A stretch of 16,087 nt of DNA from an uncultured Flavonifractor sp. Its GTDB lineage: Bacteria; Bacillota; Clostridia; Oscillospirales; Oscillospiraceae. The stretch lies in the NCBI GenBank assembly GCA_910585415.1, contig CAJUDT010000058.1, forward strand, positions 1 to 16,087, read 5' to 3'. Positions 15,462-16,087 of this stretch are shown one piece after another (position 1 is the first letter of the stretch; the number at the start of each line of letters is the position of its first letter). The notes under the pieces are model-generated. The model was not told where the DNA came from and made no database searches. It saw only the letters and a list, made by a program, of their open reading frames with translations. Made by a program: the position numbers and the translations under genes.

Positions 15462-15491
15462 TTGACAAGTATCGCCGTTTGGTGGTATTAT
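15462..15491 (+). promoter_or_regulatory. Divergent promoter facing the right end
   Basis: TTGACA (15462-15467) and TATTAT (15486-15491) are spaced by 18 bp. TTTGGTG (15478-15484) in its spacer is the reverse complement of CACCAAA in the repressor promoter, and CCGTTTGGT recurs at 15475-15483 and 15554-15562. These are candidate repressor sites. Confidence 0.65.
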
Positions 15492-15502
15492 ACGACTGGA
15501 AA

Positions 15503-15516
15503 CGAACGGAGGTTCT
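15503..15516. promoter_or_regulatory. SOS-box-like palindrome
   Basis: CGAACGGAGGTTCT matches 12 of 14 positions of the Firmicute LexA box CGAACRNRYGTTYC and has a perfect GAAC-N4-GTTC core. It lies just after the predicted start of the divergent promoter. It also contains the GGAGG Shine-Dalgarno of the tiny ORF, so part of the match may be coincidence. Confidence 0.4.
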
Positions 15517-15519
15517 CTA

Positions 15520-15564
15520 ATGCGGGGGAGATTCTTTTTTTGCTTTGGAATCACCGTTTGGTAA
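15520..15564 (+). CDS. Possible 14-codon peptide
   Basis: An ATG preceded by GGAGG (15508-15512) at the ideal 7-nt distance opens a 14-codon frame, MRGRFFFCFGITVW, ending in TAA. Promoter, SD and start are well arranged, but the peptide is very short and aromatic and matches nothing I know. It could be a leader peptide or the decayed start of a lost gene. Confidence 0.3.
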   Translation: MRGRFFFCFGITVW

Positions 15565-15570
15565 GAATAG

Positions 15571-15666
15571 ATGTTCTGGTTTTGGTGGTCGATTCACTTT
15601 TGCCTCTTCCTCGATACTCTGGTGGTGTTCGTTTTCTGGTCCTGCCTCCGGCGGGTTACTTTCTAA
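15571..15666 (+). CDS. Possible 31-residue hydrophobic peptide
   Basis: An ATG six bases after the first frame's stop opens 31 codons rich in Trp, Phe, Leu and Val (MFWFWWSIHF... FVFWSCLRRVTF). This looks like one membrane helix with a basic end, comparable in size to small toxins or membrane peptides. The SD is poor (GGTAAGA), and its stop falls in the 15654-15683 hairpin. Evidence is weak. Confidence 0.25.
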   Translation: MFWFWWSIHFCLFLDTLVVFVFWSCLRRVTF

Positions 15667-15683
15667 GTGATTAGAAAGTAACC
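15654..15683. repeat. Perfect 11-bp hairpin
   Basis: GGTTACTTTCT (15654-15664) and AGAAAGTAACC (15673-15683) enclose an 8-nt loop. No U run follows on either strand. A second stem follows, GAAACC/GGTTTC inside CCAG/CTGG (15693-15717), making a tandem-hairpin region. Confidence 0.65.
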
Positions 15684-16087
15684 AAAGAATCACCAGCGAA
15701 ACCTACGGTTTCTCTGGACTCTTCCCTCAGGAAACGGGGGACGGGGGCGGCCTCAGAGATTCGTTGGATAGCAAATCCTTTGGTAGAAGCTCGCACGTTT
15801 CAGCCTCCGCCCTCTATACTTCGGCCGCACAGTGCGGCCCCTCGGGCAAGGATACGGCTGGCAAAGACTGATAATAGTTGCGCTGCCTTCACCTTGTAGA
15901 AATGCCGCCCTGCGATGGTACAAGCTATTGCAAGATGGTCTTGGGGTTGAGTCGGCTGGGTGTTGTTTTCCTTGCTTTCAGTTTTTCGGGACTACGGGAC
16001 TATTTGTAAAAACAAACGGCTACAGGTTTCTCTCCGCACCGACTCAACCCCAAATCCATCAAGCAGAAGATGGTAGTCCGAAAGGCG
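15684..16087. other. Non-coding right end with several inverted repeats
   Basis: No credible gene is visible on either strand across these 404 bases. Beside the 15693-15717 stem there is a 7-bp GC hairpin (GGCCGCA 15823-15829, TGCGGCC 15833-15839) and a long-range inverted repeat (15941-15955 with 16039-16053). Composition is less GC-rich than the genes. The stretch may be a dispersed non-coding repeat, an RNA gene or decayed mobile DNA whose rest lies beyond the window. Confidence 0.5.
15941..16053. repeat. 15-bp perfect inverted repeat, 113 bp overall
   Basis: TTGGGGTTGAGTCGG (15941-15955) is the exact reverse complement of 16039-16053. Partial complementarity continues outward (GATGG with CCATC). 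The 83-bp interior holds a GTTTTTAC-type AT-rich segment and the direct repeat CGGGACTACGGGACT, but no ORF. Confidence 0.65.

Overview
The window is GC-rich chromosomal DNA (GC-biased third positions, SD-led genes, sigma-A type promoters) from an endospore-forming Firmicute lineage. The presence of spoIIR, a CsoR-type copper sensor, HAAS/DUF4097 genes, SLH-domain protein and the split acyl-CoA dehydratase/activase genes suggests a gut Clostridia member, probably Oscillospiraceae-like. That placement is inference from gene content and composition; no search was run.

Layout from left to right: secG (minus) with its own promoter and downstream hairpins; a divergent HAAS (DUF1700) and DUF4097 gene pair; spoIIR (minus), convergent with that pair; a small DUF378 membrane protein; a copper-efflux operon csoR-copA whose ATPase carries an in-frame C-terminal CopZ-like domain preceded by its own Shine-Dalgarno and ATG; a 356-bp structured intergenic region with opposing promoters and an internal terminator; a secreted three-SLH-domain protein; a minus-strand three-gene operon (DUF2229 protein, COG3581-like dehydratase subunit, HgdC-like ATPase activase); tRNA-Gln(CUG); a nitroreductase; a PPP-family metallophosphatase; an AI-2E family permease (minus); a small HExxHH zinc metallopeptidase; and an XRE-S24 (CI/LexA-like) repressor (minus). 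The last ~590 bp hold a divergent promoter, two tiny ORFs and hairpins but no conventional gene.

Most genes are independent housekeeping or stress units with recognisable promoters and terminators. Three groups work together: csoR-copA (copper sensing, export and a possible chaperone made from the same message), the HAAS-DUF4097 pair (probable envelope-stress or membrane-associated sensing), and the three-gene dehydratase/activase operon (predicted ATP-driven radical-type electron transfer, substrate unknown). The most interesting places are the internal copZ start in copA, the structured RNA-like region at 6276-6631, and the repressor-linked divergent promoter and non-coding right end at 15413-16087.
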